Source of the DNA: Roseovarius aestuarii
Lineage (GTDB): Bacteria > Pseudomonadota > Alphaproteobacteria > Rhodobacterales > Rhodobacteraceae
NCBI GenBank assembly: GCA_027214255.1
Contig: JAPWHL010000024.1
Span: 1-58,763, forward strand
Reading direction: 5' to 3'
DNA: 58,763 nucleotides
Part shown: one piece after another, positions 1-8,193 of the stretch
How positions within the stretch are numbered: the first letter of the stretch is position 1
Layout of the letters: each line of letters begins with the position of its first letter
Made by a program: the position numbers and the translations under genes
Notes under the pieces: generated by a model
Told to the model about the DNA's origin: nothing
Seen by the model: the letters and a program-made list of their open reading frames with translations, nothing else
Database searches by the model: none

Positions 1-87
1 ATCGCGATGGAAGAAGGCCTGCGCTTTGCCATCCGCGAAGGCGGCCGCACCGTCGGCGCCGGCGTCGTCTCCAAAATTCTCGAGTAA
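1..87 (+). CDS. tuf: elongation factor Tu, C-terminal end (partial)
   Basis: Only the last 28 codons and the TAA stop are in the window. The peptide contains the conserved EF-Tu ending with GGRTVGAGVVSKILE, the end of the third beta-barrel domain. EF-Tu carries aminoacyl-tRNA to the ribosome as a GTP complex in the cytoplasm. It lies directly before rpsJ, the usual alphaproteobacterial order. The start lies outside the window. Confidence 0.95.
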   Translation: MAMEEGLRFAIREGGRTVGAGVVSKILE

Positions 88-106
88 TTAAATTCGGGTT
101 CGACGA

Positions 107-131
107 GGGAGGCCGGATGGTCCGGCCTCCC
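107..131 (+). terminator. hairpin between tuf and rpsJ
   Basis: A perfect 11-bp inverted repeat (107-117 with 121-131) with a three-base TGG loop lies in the 78-bp gap between tuf and rpsJ. No run of T follows, so it may be a weak terminator, an attenuator, or an RNA-processing or stability element rather than a full stop. Confidence 0.5.
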
Positions 132-165
132 TCCTATCAACTCTAACGCCGCGAAAGGCTAAAAA

Positions 166-474
166 ATGCAAAGCCAGAATATTCGCATCCGGCTGAAGGC
201 TTTTGACTACCGCGTACTGGATGCCAGCACGCAGGAAATCGTCAATACCGCCAAGCGCACAGGTGCCGACGTCCGTGGGCCCATCCCGCTGCCGAACAAA
301 ATCGAAAAATTCACCGTTCTGCGCAGCCCGCACGTGAACAAGAAATCCCGCGACCAGTGGGAAATTCGGACTCACAAGCGCCTGCTGGATATCGTTGATC
401 CCACACCACAGACCGTGGACGCGCTGATGAAGCTCGACCTGGCTGCCGGTGTCGACGTGCAGATTTCGGTCTAA
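166..474 (+). CDS. rpsJ: 30S ribosomal protein S10
   Basis: S10 of 102 residues, the usual length. It binds 16S rRNA in the head of the small subunit and, with NusB, takes part in transcription antitermination. The family stretch [12 protein letters not shown] followed by [14 protein letters not shown] is visible around residues 45-70. It is the first gene of the S10 operon and follows tuf. The site before the ATG is weak (GAAAGG). A good GGAGG for the next gene overlaps its end. Confidence 0.97.
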   Translation: MQSQNIRIRLKAFDYRVLDASTQEIVNTAKRTGADVRGPIPLPNKIEKFTVLRSPHVNKKSRDQWEIRTHKRLLDIVDPTPQTVDALMKLDLAAGVDVQISV

Positions 475-489
475 GGAGGGCATAAGAAC

Positions 490-1332
490 ATGTTGCGCTC
501 TGGTGTTATCGCAAAAAAGGTGGGTATGACTCGCCTTTTCATGGACGATGGCCGGCAAGTGCCCGTCACCGTTCTTCAACTGGACAAACTGCAGGTCGTC
601 GCACAGCGCACGGCCGAAGCGCATGGCTATTCGGCTGTGCAGCTGGGCGCAGGTACGGCCAAGGTTAAACGGACCTCTCAGGCGATGCGCGGTCATTTCG
701 CCGTCGCCAAGGTGGAACCCAAGCGCAAGATCGCTGAGTTCCGCGTTGCGCCCGAAGCAATGATTGCTGTTGGTGAAGAAATCACCGCCAATCATTATTT
801 CGAGGGTCAGTTCGTCGACGTATGTGGCACGTCCATCGGTAAAGGTTTTGCCGGTGCGATGAAACGGCACAACTTCAAAGGTCTGGAAATGACCCATGGT
901 GTGTCGATCAGTCACCGTTCGCACGGTTCGACTGGTCAGTGTCAGGATCCCGGCAAAGTCTTCAAAGGTAAGAAGATGGCCGGTCACATGGGTGCTGCCC
1001 GGATCACTACGCAGAACCTGCAAGTGGTGAAAACCGATGCGGACCGTGGGTTGATCATGGTCAAAGGCGCTGTTCCCGGCTCCAAAGGTGGTTGGGTGAC
1101 GATCAAGGATGCGGTTAAGAAACCGTTCCCCGAGAACGCCATTCTGCCCGCCGCGTTGAAATCGGATGCCGAAGCTGCCGCCAAGGCCGCTGAAGAAGCC
1201 GCTGCCGCCGCTGCCGCAGAAGAAGCCGCAGCAGCAGAGGCCGCTGCCGCCGAAGCCGCCGCAACGGAAGCCGCTGAGCTGAAATCGGCAGAGGCCGATG
1301 TCGCAGCCGAGAAGAAGGAAGGCGAAGAATGA
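490..1332 (+). CDS. rplC: 50S ribosomal protein L3 with Ala/Glu-rich tail
   Basis: L3 binds 23S rRNA near the peptidyl-transferase centre and is an early assembly protein. The signature region [16 protein letters not shown] is at about residues 137-152. The protein is 280 residues, longer than the ~210 of the enterobacterial form, because the last ~60 residues are an almost pure Ala/Glu/Lys tail, probably helical and exposed. A strong GGAGGG precedes the ATG by 9 bases. The stop overlaps the rplD start (ATGA), implying translational coupling. Confidence 0.96.
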   Translation: MLRSGVIAKKVGMTRLFMDDGRQVPVTVLQLDKLQVVAQRTAEAHGYSAVQLGAGTAKVKRTSQAMRGHFAVAKVEPKRKIAEFRVAPEAMIAVGEEITANHYFEGQFVDVCGTSIGKGFAGAMKRHNFKGLEMTHGVSISHRSHGSTGQCQDPGKVFKGKKMAGHMGAARITTQNLQVVKTDADRGLIMVKGAVPGSKGGWVTIKDAVKKPFPENAILPAALKSDAEAAAKAAEEAAAAAAAEEAAAAEAAAAEAAATEAAELKSAEADVAAEKKEGEE

Positions 1333-1946
1333 AACTCGACGTCATCAAACTGGACGGCAGCAAGGCCGGCTCAGTAGATCTGGGCGAGGATATCTTCGAC
1401 CTGGATCCGCGCGCCGATATCCTGCACCGCGTCGTTCGCTGGCAGCGTAACAAGGCGCAAGCCGGTACGCACAAGGTAAAAACACGCTCCGAGGTCAGCT
1501 ATTCGACCAAGAAGATCTATCGCCAAAAGGGCACCGGTGGCGCACGTCACGGCGCGCGTTCGGCTCCGATCTTCCGCAAGGGTGGTATCTACAAGGGTCC
1601 GACACCGCGCAGCCATGCGCATGATCTGCCCAAGAAGGTCCGCGCCTTGGGTCTGAAGCACGCGCTGAGTGCCAAGGCACGCGCCGGTGAACTGGTTATC
1701 ATCGAGGATGCATCCTCGGCCGGTAAAACATCGGCGTTGGCCAAACAGATCAAGGATCTGGGTTGGAAACGTACGCTGATCATCGACGGTGCAGACGTCA
1801 ATGAGGCGTTCGCCAAGGCCGCTCGCAACATCGATGGTCTGGATGTCCTGCCAACGATGGGCGCAAACGTCTATGACATCCTTCGCCGTGACACTCTGGT
1901 GATCACTAAGGCGGGTGTCGAAGCACTGGAGGCACGGTTCAAATGA
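1329..1946 (+). CDS. rplD: 50S ribosomal protein L4
   Basis: L4 lines the peptide exit tunnel. In Escherichia coli it also autoregulates the S10 operon; nothing here shows that this holds in alphaproteobacteria. The protein is 205 residues. The typical loop with [15 protein letters not shown] followed by [10 protein letters not shown] lies at about residues 58-85. It overlaps rplC by four bases upstream and rplW by four bases downstream, so three genes are coupled. Confidence 0.96.
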   Translation: MKLDVIKLDGSKAGSVDLGEDIFDLDPRADILHRVVRWQRNKAQAGTHKVKTRSEVSYSTKKIYRQKGTGGARHGARSAPIFRKGGIYKGPTPRSHAHDLPKKVRALGLKHALSAKARAGELVIIEDASSAGKTSALAKQIKDLGWKRTLIIDGADVNEAFAKAARNIDGLDVLPTMGANVYDILRRDTLVITKAGVEALEARFK

Positions 1947-2239
1947 GCGCGAAACCAGAACATTACGACGTGATCCGCAAGCCCGTCGTGACCGAAAAGG
2001 CAACCATGGCGTCCGAGAATGGCGCAGTGGTCTTCGAAGTCGCGATTGGCAGCAACAAGCCACAGATCAAAGAGGCCGTTGAAGCGCTCTTTGGTGTCAA
2101 GGTGAAGGCCGTGAACACGACCATCACCAAAGGCAAGGCCAAACGTTTCCGTGGCCGTCTGGGCGTTCGTAAGGACGTCAAGAAAGCCTATGTGACACTG
2201 GAAGAAGGCAACACAATCGACGTGACCACCGGTCTCTGA
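1943..2239 (+). CDS. rplW: 50S ribosomal protein L23
   Basis: L23 sits at the exit of the ribosomal tunnel and docks trigger factor and SRP. It has 98 residues. The family features are [11 protein letters not shown] near the start and [18 protein letters not shown] in the middle. The ATG overlaps the rplD stop. In most bacteria rplB follows within a few bases. Here a terminator and a foreign gene follow, so this gene ends a transcription unit. Confidence 0.96.
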   Translation: MSAKPEHYDVIRKPVVTEKATMASENGAVVFEVAIGSNKPQIKEAVEALFGVKVKAVNTTITKGKAKRFRGRLGVRKDVKKAYVTLEEGNTIDVTTGL

Positions 2240-2263
2240 GGTTTTGTCAGCTTGAAGAATTGG

Positions 2264-2295
2264 AAACCCCGGTCATATGAATGGCCGGGGTTTTT
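2264..2295 (+). terminator. intrinsic terminator after rplW
   Basis: The arms AAACCCCGG (2264-2272) and CCGGGGTTT (2285-2293), with an inner CAT/ATG pairing, are followed by a T-rich run. It stands 25 bp behind the rplW stop and would end the rpsJ-rplW transcript. By its A-rich left arm it could also act on the converging minus-strand gene. Confidence 0.85.
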
Positions 2296-2411
2296 GTTTG
2301 TTTGGATATTTTCAGTTAGAGATATCTGTACGCATCAAATTTCGCTTGGGGGCCCTAATTGTCAAACAATGATGTCAAACGCTCCGGTTTTTTGAAAGGT
2401 GCTTTTGATCG

Positions 2412-2855
2412 CTAACATTCCGGAATGTAGCTCATGATCGTAGCCGGCTCTGGGCGTAAACGCTCGGGGAAGCTTTGCAAGACTTCGTCGGCTACCTCTG
2501 CTGACAATGAAGCTACCTCACAGGTATATAGTTTGCGAGAACCCTCCGGGTTTTCACTAAGCCACTCCTGATAGTCTTGCTCTTCAAAGTAACCGATGGC
2601 GGCAATACCTACGATAGGAATTGCGACGATGGTTCGTTGCAATCTGAATTTGGCCTTTGCCTTTGCTACTGCCTTCGAAACCTTTTTGCGATTTTCGATT
2701 GCCGCGGATGCTGCGGTGGCGGTCATCGCCGCGACGGTGGATGTCATTTGAAATGCCCAGATACCAGCCGCGATGGTTGTCGAGGCGAGGGCGGCACAAA
2801 GGCATCCCATGAACACGATGTTCCTGAACAACCCTAGAACTTTTGCCATTGCCAA
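2412..2855 (-). CDS. hypothetical two-segment membrane protein inserted in S10 operon
   Basis: A 147-residue protein that I do not recognise. Two hydrophobic stretches are visible, at about residues 8-45 (long, Ala/Thr/Met-rich, possibly signal anchor plus helix) and 74-90. They are separated by a strongly basic Lys/Arg/Ala segment (about 55-72). The C-terminal ~55 residues are polar and acidic with two cysteines (in YTCEV and the final EC). A clear site (GGAGG, 7 bases before the ATG) supports the start and real translation. It lies opposite to the ribosomal genes between rplW and rplB, where no gene is expected. The flanking DNA looks less GC-rich. Function unknown. Confidence 0.65.
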   Translation of the reverse strand: MAMAKVLGLFRNIVFMGCLCAALASTTIAAGIWAFQMTSTVAAMTATAASAAIENRKKVSKAVAKAKAKFRLQRTIVAIPIVGIAAIGYFEEQDYQEWLSENPEGSRKLYTCEVASLSAEVADEVLQSFPERLRPEPATIMSYIPEC

Positions 2856-3067
2856 CCTCCGTTAAAAAATGTGACGTCCGCGCCATCATTTCAAACCGAC
2901 CCGCGCTTGCCCCTTACTTGAGTAACAACTGACAGAGATGGCCGCTACCCTGACAGTCCTGCGCCTCGGGCATCAGAAGAGAACTTGAAGCGGGTAGGGG
3001 AGCGGCAAAACTTCTTGCTTGCTCTTGACCCTCCCACCGCCATCCCCTAACAGACCCTATCAGCGTG

Positions 3068-3095
3068 GCCCCGGATTCGTCCGGGGCTTCGTTTT
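3068..3095 (+). terminator. UUCG-loop terminator/attenuator upstream of rplB
   Basis: An 8-bp perfect stem (3068-3075 with 3080-3087) closed by the very stable TTCG tetraloop is followed by a T-rich stretch (TTCGTTTTCGTT). It points toward rplB but no plus-strand gene lies between it and the rplW terminator. It is therefore either a leftover second terminator or an attenuator in a longer rplB leader. Confidence 0.55.
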
Positions 3096-3112
3096 CGTTC
3101 GTAAGGACGATC

Positions 3113-3141
3113 TCAACCGGGCACCCAAGGGGGCCTATAAT
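3113..3141 (+). promoter_or_regulatory. candidate rplB promoter (-10 TATAAT)
   Basis: A perfect TATAAT at 3136-3141 lies 77 bp before the rplB ATG, in the region where a new transcription start is needed. The base triplets at the 17-bp spaced -35 position (TCAACC, 3113-3118) match the consensus only weakly, so only the -10 element is well supported. Confidence 0.35.
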
Positions 3142-3217
3142 CTTGGCACCTACGGGGGCCTTATCACATAGGCGGGGCCTTAACCCCCTGCCGTTTGCTA
3201 AACGGAAGACAGAAAGC

Positions 3218-4060
3218 ATGGCACTTAAGTCGTATAAGCCGACGACGCCGGGCCAGCGCGGGCTGGTGCTGATCGACCGTTCGGAGCTGTACAAAGGACG
3301 CCCCGTCAAAGCCCTCACCGAGGGTCTGACGAAATCGGGCGGCCGGAACAACACCGGACGTATCACATCACGTCGTCGCGGGGGTGGGGCAAAACGCCTT
3401 TACCGGATCGTAGATTTCAAACGTAATAAATTCGATGTTTCGGCCACGGTCGAACGGATCGAATATGACCCTAACCGGACCGCCTTTATTGCGCTGGTGA
3501 AATACGAGGATGGTGAACAAACCTATATCCTCGCGCCTCAGCGTCTGGCCGTTGGCGACACGATCGTCGCTGGTGCCAAGGTCGACATCAAACCCGGTAA
3601 CTGCATGCCGTTTTCGGGTATGCCCATCGGTACAATCATTCACAACATCGAGCTGAAGCCCGGCAAGGGCGGTCAGATCGCCCGCGCGGCAGGCACCTAT
3701 GCCCAGTTCGTCGGTCGTGATGGTGGCTATGCCCAGATCCGTCTGAGCAGTGGTGAACTGCGCCTCGTGCGTCAGGAATGCAAGGCCACCGTTGGTGCCG
3801 TGTCCAACCCTGACAACTCGAACCAGAACTTCGGTAAAGCGGGCCGTATGCGTCACAAGGGCGTTCGCCCGTCTGTGCGTGGTGTCGTTATGAACCCAAT
3901 CGACCACCCTCACGGTGGTGGTGAAGGCCGGACATCGGGTGGTCGTCACCCTGTCACGCCTTGGGGTAAACCGACCAAGGGTGCGCGTACCCGCAACAAG
4001 AACAAGGCGTCGCAGAAGCTGATTATCCGCTCGCGTCACGCCAAGAAAAAGGGCCGGTAA
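3218..4060 (+). CDS. rplB: 50S ribosomal protein L2
   Basis: L2 is required for subunit joining and the peptidyl-transferase centre. From the ATG at 3218 the protein has 280 residues and begins [15 protein letters not shown], the standard N-terminus. The open frame extends further upstream but that part does not resemble L2. The family motif [13 protein letters not shown] is near residue 225. A weak site (GGAAGA) partly buried in a hairpin precedes it. It starts the transcription unit rplB-rpsS-rplV-rpsC-rplP. Confidence 0.97.
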   Translation: MALKSYKPTTPGQRGLVLIDRSELYKGRPVKALTEGLTKSGGRNNTGRITSRRRGGGAKRLYRIVDFKRNKFDVSATVERIEYDPNRTAFIALVKYEDGEQTYILAPQRLAVGDTIVAGAKVDIKPGNCMPFSGMPIGTIIHNIELKPGKGGQIARAAGTYAQFVGRDGGYAQIRLSSGELRLVRQECKATVGAVSNPDNSNQNFGKAGRMRHKGVRPSVRGVVMNPIDHPHGGGEGRTSGGRHPVTPWGKPTKGARTRNKNKASQKLIIRSRHAKKKGR

Positions 4061-4062
4061 TC

Positions 4063-4341
4063 ATGTCGCGTTCTGTATGGAAAGGCCCCTTTGTCGACGC
4101 TTATGTGCTTAAGAAAGCCGAAGCATCGCGTGAGGGCGGCCGTAACGAAGTCATCAAAATCTGGTCGCGTCGCTCGACGATCCTGCCCCAATTCGTGGGC
4201 CTGACGTTTGGCGTTTACAACGGCAAGAAACACATCCCTGTCAACGTCAGCGAAGACATGATTGGTCAGAAGTTCGGTGAATATTCGCCGACACGGACCT
4301 ACCACGGTCATGCCGCCGACAAAAAAGCGAAGCGGAAATAA
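4063..4341 (+). CDS. rpsS: 30S ribosomal protein S19
   Basis: S19, 92 residues, binds 16S rRNA with S13 in the head of the small subunit. It begins [14 protein letters not shown], the conserved start. The signature [22 protein letters not shown] is at the C-terminus. It begins two bases after the rplB stop, so the two are very likely translationally coupled. Confidence 0.97.
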   Translation: MSRSVWKGPFVDAYVLKKAEASREGGRNEVIKIWSRRSTILPQFVGLTFGVYNGKKHIPVNVSEDMIGQKFGEYSPTRTYHGHAADKKAKRK

Positions 4342-4344
4342 GTC

Positions 4345-4725
4345 ATGGGCAAGGAAAAGAACCCCCGCCGCGTGGCCGACAACGAAGCAATGGCAAAACT
4401 GCGCATGCTTCGCACCAGCCCGCAGAAACTGAACCTTTTGGCACAGCTGATCCGTGGCAAAAAGGTCGACAAGGCATTGACCGATCTGGCGTTCTCGAAA
4501 AAGCGGATTGCTGAGGATGTGCGCAAGTGCCTCCAGTCGGCTATCGCCAACGCCGAGAACAACCACAATCTGGACGTGGATGAACTGGTCGTGGCCGAGG
4601 CCTATGTCGGCAAGAACCTGGTGATGAAACGTGGTCGTCCCCGTGCCCGTGGCCGGTTTGGCGCTCTGCGCAAGCCGTTTTCGGAACTGACGATCAAGGT
4701 GCGTCAAGTTGAGGAGCAAGCCTGA
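4345..4725 (+). CDS. rplV: 50S ribosomal protein L22
   Basis: L22, 126 residues, spans the large subunit and its beta-hairpin lines the exit tunnel (macrolide site). The conserved [17 protein letters not shown] is near residues 29-45 and the hairpin tip [11 protein letters not shown] near residues 98-108. It begins three bases after rpsS. Its TGA stop overlaps the rpsC ATG by one base. Confidence 0.97.
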   Translation: MGKEKNPRRVADNEAMAKLRMLRTSPQKLNLLAQLIRGKKVDKALTDLAFSKKRIAEDVRKCLQSAIANAENNHNLDVDELVVAEAYVGKNLVMKRGRPRARGRFGALRKPFSELTIKVRQVEEQA

Positions 4726-5432
4726 TGGGTAACAAAGTAAATCCGATTGGCATGCGCCTTCAGGTCAACCGCACCTGGGACAGCCGCTGGTATGCCGACA
4801 CCAAAGACTATGGTGGACTTCTACTTGAGGATATCGCAATGCGCGAATTCATCAAGAAAGAGTGCAAGCAGGCCGGTGTTAGCCGCGTGATCATCGAACG
4901 TCCGCACAAAAAGTGCCGCGTGACAGTTCACACTGCCCGCCCTGGCGTCATCATTGGCAAGAAAGGCGCAGACATCGAAACACTGCGTAAAAAACTGGCC
5001 GCGATGACCGACAGCGAATTGCACCTGAACATTGTTGAAGTGCGCAAGCCCGAGCTGGACAGTGCTCTGGTTGGCGAAAGCATTGCACAGCAGCTTGAGC
5101 GCCGTGTCAGCTTCCGTCGTGCGATGAAACGTGCCGTGCAAAACGCGATGCGCATGGGGGCCTTGGGCATCCGTGTGAACGTGGCTGGTCGTCTTGGTGG
5201 TGCAGAAATCGCGCGGACCGAATGGTATCGTGAAGGCCGCGTGCCTTTGCACACCCTGCGGGCCGACATCGATTATGCCCACACCGAAGCGCTGACTGCT
5301 TATGGCATCATCGGCATCAAGGTCTGGATCTTCAAGGGAGAGATCATGGAGCACGATCCCGGTGCGCGTGATCGCAAAGCCCAGGAACTCCAGGATGGTC
5401 CCGCGCCCCGTGGCGCCGGCGGCCGCCGGTAA
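4725..5432 (+). CDS. rpsC: 30S ribosomal protein S3
   Basis: S3, 235 residues, helps form the mRNA entry channel and has helicase activity with S4. It begins [12 protein letters not shown]. The KH domain GxxG loop [11 protein letters not shown] is at about residues 75-85. The C-terminus ends in a short Gly/Arg-rich tail (APRGAGGRR), common in alphaproteobacteria. It is coupled to rplV by a one-base overlap. Confidence 0.97.
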   Translation: MGNKVNPIGMRLQVNRTWDSRWYADTKDYGGLLLEDIAMREFIKKECKQAGVSRVIIERPHKKCRVTVHTARPGVIIGKKGADIETLRKKLAAMTDSELHLNIVEVRKPELDSALVGESIAQQLERRVSFRRAMKRAVQNAMRMGALGIRVNVAGRLGGAEIARTEWYREGRVPLHTLRADIDYAHTEALTAYGIIGIKVWIFKGEIMEHDPGARDRKAQELQDGPAPRGAGGRR

Positions 5433-5443
5433 GGAGAGAAGAA

Positions 5444-5857
5444 ATGCTTCAACCAAAACGCACTAAATTCCGCAAGCAGTTCAAAGGCCGGATCAAGGGC
5501 GAGGCCAAAGGCGGCTCGGACCTGAACTTTGGCTCGTTCGGACTGAAAGCGACTGAACCCGAGCGTGTGACAGCACGTCAGATCGAGGCAGCACGCCGCG
5601 CGATGACACGTCATATGAAGCGCCAGGGTCGTGTCTGGATCCGTATTTTCCCAGACACACCAGTCAGCTCGAAACCTACCGAAGTTCGGATGGGTAAGGG
5701 TAAAGGTTCGGTGGATTACTGGGCTTGCAAGGTCAAGCCTGGCCGCGTCATGTTCGAACTGGACGGTGTCAGTGAAGAGATCGCTGTCGAGGCCCTGCGC
5801 CTTGCTGCGATGAAGCTACCAATCAAGACACGCGTCGTTCAGCGCGAAGACTGGTAA
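5444..5857 (+). CDS. rplP: 50S ribosomal protein L16
   Basis: L16, 137 residues, organises the A-site region of the large subunit. It shows the family stretch [20 protein letters not shown] and [18 protein letters not shown] in the C-terminal half. GGAGAG precedes the ATG. The usual next gene, rpmC, is displaced by nearly 1.9 kb, so rplP here ends a transcription unit before a strong terminator. Confidence 0.97.
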   Translation: MLQPKRTKFRKQFKGRIKGEAKGGSDLNFGSFGLKATEPERVTARQIEAARRAMTRHMKRQGRVWIRIFPDTPVSSKPTEVRMGKGKGSVDYWACKVKPGRVMFELDGVSEEIAVEALRLAAMKLPIKTRVVQREDW

Positions 5858-5941
5858 CGCCGTTTCGGCGTAGCCGATAACGCCCAGTGTGGAACCGCGA
5901 TTTTCCGGCGGAAGGTCGCGACCCGCACACCGGTAGAAAAC

Positions 5942-5975
5942 AAAACCCCCGTCGGATTTCTCCGACGGGGGTTTT
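5942..5975 (+). terminator. bidirectional intrinsic terminator after rplP
   Basis: A perfect 15-bp inverted repeat (5942-5956 with 5961-5975) with a TTTC loop ends in TTTT on the plus strand and begins with AAAA. It therefore reads as a terminator in both directions. It serves rplP on the plus strand and the converging oxygenase gene on the minus strand. Confidence 0.9.
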
Positions 5976-6098
5976 GATTGTTTCCGGCTCTCCCAAAGGC
6001 AGATAGGGCAGCTGACGATGTAATCCGCACTCTAGCGCCGATTGTCCCTGTTCTATGAGATATCAACCAGCCGCACGTGGCAGGTATCAAACTGCGGG

Positions 6099-6719
6099 TC
6101 AACCCCAGCTATAGTTGAAGCTGACTGAAATCCTGTCTTCTTCCGCCATGTTCATCGGCACTTCGTGGCGCAGCCATGATTCCCACAACAGAACATCCCC
6201 CACGGCGGGTGCGACGTAGATGAATTGTTTCAATTCTTCGGGAGCGTCCTTTACCCGTGTTGGGGCGGCCATCATCATTGGCAGGCGAGGGTCTTCCAGC
6301 TTCAGCGCGCTCGCACCTTCGGGCATGGCGATATAGGTCGTGCCGCTGATCACGGAATGGGGATGAATGTGTGAGGTGTGGATGCCGCCTTGGGGGAGGA
6401 TGTTGATCCACAGATCCTCCAGCTTTAGTGCCTTGTCGCCCAGATCAAACGCCAGATCGGCGGCAAAGGCGGCGACATGTGCATCCAACGCCTTGGTTAG
6501 GTCCGCGAAAATGGGAAAACGCCAGCCAAGATCAGTCAGTGATGCATAGGATGTATAGCCGGGATAGCCGTTGTCGTCGCTCCATTGCTGGCCGGCCTCG
6601 TCATCCTCGGCAATCGACCAACAGGACGCCTCCAGCTCGCGCGCGTCGATGGCGGGGGCATGGGCCGACAGGGCGGCGTGATAAAGGCGGGTCGCAAAAA
6701 GCGATTTGATATGTGTCAT
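6099..6719 (-). CDS. putative 2OG-Fe(II) oxygenase (TIGR02466-like)
   Basis: A 206-residue protein resembling the family of putative 2-oxoglutarate/Fe(II) oxygenases (PF13759). Family-type iron ligands are visible: HIHPHS (His117, His119) followed by SGTTYI, a second His in LRHEVPMN (His185), and RISVSFNY with Arg196 in the 2-oxoglutarate-binding position. This suggests a double-stranded beta-helix fold. The substrate is unknown; members often sit in phage or accessory regions. It lies 71 bases downstream of the broken RTX gene on the same strand and may share its promoter. No clear ribosome-binding site precedes the ATG. Confidence 0.75.
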   Translation of the reverse strand: MTHIKSLFATRLYHAALSAHAPAIDARELEASCWSIAEDDEAGQQWSDDNGYPGYTSYASLTDLGWRFPIFADLTKALDAHVAAFAADLAFDLGDKALKLEDLWINILPQGGIHTSHIHPHSVISGTTYIAMPEGASALKLEDPRLPMMMAAPTRVKDAPEELKQFIYVAPAVGDVLLWESWLRHEVPMNMAEEDRISVSFNYSWG

Positions 6720-6790
6720 GGGATGCGTGATACCGCAGGGCAGGGGCCTTGGCGAGTGGGGTTTTGCGCCGCACCCGCCAAGGTCATCGG

Positions 6791-7439
6791 TCAGTTCTGG
6801 ATAAACGCGATATCGTCCAAGGTGATATCAGGGTTGGTGCCCAGCCGTATGGCGGCCTGGACGCTGGGTTAAGTGGCCGTGGCGGCGAAGCTCATTACCA
6901 GGGTGCTGCGCCCCAGCGCGTCTGTCACGATCTGGGCATCGCCCATGTCGCGATCCTCGCCGCCGTCGGCGCGGTCGATCTGGATGCTCAGCATGTCTTC
7001 ACCGGGGTTGAAATCGTGCAAGGTGATGCCGGGGTTGCCATCTACGACGCCTTCGGGGACCTCTGGATCAAACGTGTAATCGACCAGATTCAAAATCACC
7101 TCGAACGTGTCCGCGCCTTCGCCTCCGGTCAATTCGACCGACGAGACGACGCCGGTAGTGCCGTCGCCGATATCGGTATTCACCGAAAACATGTCGTCGC
7201 CGCTGCCGCCATCGGCGGACGCAAAGCGATCCGTCAACGCGGTTGTCAGCTCGATCTCCAAGCGGTCATCGCCAGTGCCGCCCATCAAGCACGCTGTCCT
7301 GTTGGTCGAACGCGATCACGTCATCGCCGTCACCGCCCATGATGGTGGACCCGAGGCCAGCGGACAGCACATCATCACCGGGGCCGCCGTCCACGAGGTT
7401 TTCCTCATTTTCAACGGACAGCAAGGCAATAGGCAGCAT
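6791..7439 (-). pseudogene. RTX-type calcium-binding protein, frameshifted and with an internal stop
   Basis: Reading from the ATG at 7439, the protein shows RTX-like repeats (GGPGDD, GGDGDD, then GGSGDD, GGEGAD), which bind Ca2+ in secreted RTX/hemolysin-type proteins. The frame breaks at a GGG run (plus-strand CCC, 7281-7283). With one G fewer it reads VLDGGTGDDRLE, a perfect repeat, so one base was gained or misread. The second part then meets an in-frame TAA at 6869-6871. The same frame continues for 25 sensible codons (ending ITLDDIAFIQN, like RTX tails) to a TGA at 6791. Restored length is about 215 residues. Two independent lesions suggest decay; the GGG error alone could be a sequencing fault. 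Confidence 0.7.
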
Positions 7440-7441
7440 GG

Positions 7442-7460
7442 TTTAATCTCCCAGATTAAA
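7442..7460 (-). promoter_or_regulatory. hairpin over the RTX gene ribosome-binding site
   Basis: A perfect 8-bp inverted repeat, TTTAATCT/AGATTAAA with a GGG loop in the mRNA sense, lies just before the RTX start codon. It includes the only candidate ribosome-binding site (GGGAGA). It could be an RNA switch that hides the site or a protein operator. Confidence 0.45.
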
Positions 7461-7470
7461 GCAAATGAAA

Positions 7471-7499
7471 ATTACATTAACGATGGAGGGGTATGGCAA
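7471..7499 (-). promoter_or_regulatory. candidate promoter of the RTX pseudogene
   Basis: On the minus strand TTGCCA (7494-7499) and TGTAAT (7471-7476) are separated by exactly 17 bp. Each matches the sigma-70 consensus at five of six positions. The -10 lies 32 bp before the RTX start codon. This is one of the best promoter matches in the window. Confidence 0.45.
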
Positions 7500-7615
7500 C
7501 CTTGCGCTGGTGCGCATCTGGAAACAGTCTGTATAGGTGGGCAGGAAAAGCGGCCCGTCGCGCGGTCCGAATTGCACGCCGGGTCAATTGTCGCTGACGT
7601 CCGCGCCCATAGGGG

Positions 7616-7644
7616 TTGCGCCCATCGCGCAATATCCCTATACG
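7616..7644 (+). promoter_or_regulatory. candidate promoter of rpmC unit
   Basis: TTGCGC (7616-7621) and TATACG (7639-7644) are 17 bp apart, about 100 bp before rpmC. The match is modest, but the same pattern (TTGCCC, 17 bp, TATACG) recurs before rplO, the other ribosomal gene placed behind an inserted gene. Confidence 0.3.
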
Positions 7645-7743
7645 CGCCCAATCACCCACCTCCACCGGATTCGGGGTCACCAAGTGTATCTGATGATTTG
7701 ATGCACGTTGGGCTCTCCGGTGATGTTGAAAGGAACGACGGCG

Positions 7744-7950
7744 ATGGACGCCAATGAGCTTCGTAACAAGACACCTGACCAGCTGCGTGAAGCGCTGGCC
7801 AACCTGAAGAAAGAGCAGTTCAACCTGCGCTTTCAGGCCGCCACAGGCCAGCTGGAGAATGCATCGCGTATGCGCATTGCACGTCGCAGCGCTGCCCGTG
7901 TGCTGACCATCCTCAACGAAAAAGCCGCAGCCGCGGCTTCCGCAGAATAA
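7744..7950 (+). CDS. rpmC: 50S ribosomal protein L29
   Basis: L29, 68 residues, sits near the exit tunnel beside L23. The ATG at 7744 gives [18 protein letters not shown], the family start. Codons further upstream in the frame are not L29-like. GAAAGGA precedes the start. The C-terminus is Ala-rich ([11 protein letters not shown]). It opens the second part of the cluster, separated from rplP by the inserted oxygenase and RTX genes. Confidence 0.95.
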   Translation: MDANELRNKTPDQLREALANLKKEQFNLRFQAATGQLENASRMRIARRSAARVLTILNEKAAAAASAE

Positions 7951-7962
7951 GGAAAGCGACCC

Positions 7963-8193
7963 ATGCCCAAGCGTATCCTGCAAGGCGTCGTGACCTCCGA
8001 CGCAAACGCGCAAACTATCTCGGTTTCGGTCGAGCGCCGTTTCAAGCACCCGGTTCTGCAAAAGACGATCCGTAAGTCCAAGAAATACCGGGCTCACGAT
8101 GAAAAGAACGCCTACAAGGTCGGCGATCAGGTTCGCATCATCGAATGTGCGCCAAAGTCCAAGACGAAACGTTGGGAGGTTCTGGAGGCGTAA
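7963..8193 (+). CDS. rpsQ: 30S ribosomal protein S17
   Basis: S17, 76 residues, an OB-fold protein binding 16S rRNA early in assembly. It shows the conserved [21 protein letters not shown] at the N-terminus and [22 protein letters not shown] in the middle. GGAAAG lies 9 bases upstream of the ATG. It follows rpmC by 12 bases. Confidence 0.96.
   Translation: MPKRILQGVVTSDANAQTISVSVERRFKHPVLQKTIRKSKKYRAHDEKNAYKVGDQVRIIECAPKSKTKRWEVLEA

Larger units (their letters stand above)
2856..3217. other. intergenic region / rplB leader
   Basis: No gene is seen in these 362 bases. They must hold the promoter of the minus-strand membrane protein gene and a new promoter for rplB. Visible elements are a UUCG-loop hairpin at 3068-3087, a perfect TATAAT at 3136-3141, two copies of GGGGGCCT (3129-3136 and 3154-3161), and a small hairpin CCGTTT/AAACGG (3191-3196, 3200-3205) that pairs the first two G of the rplB ribosome-binding site. 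Confidence 0.6.
7440..7743. other. intergenic region before rpmC
   Basis: These 304 bases separate the divergent RTX pseudogene and rpmC. I see no gene. The part next to the RTX start is AT-rich and holds a promoter-like pair and a palindrome for the minus strand. The part next to rpmC is GC-rich and holds a weaker promoter-like pair for the plus strand. Confidence 0.6.
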
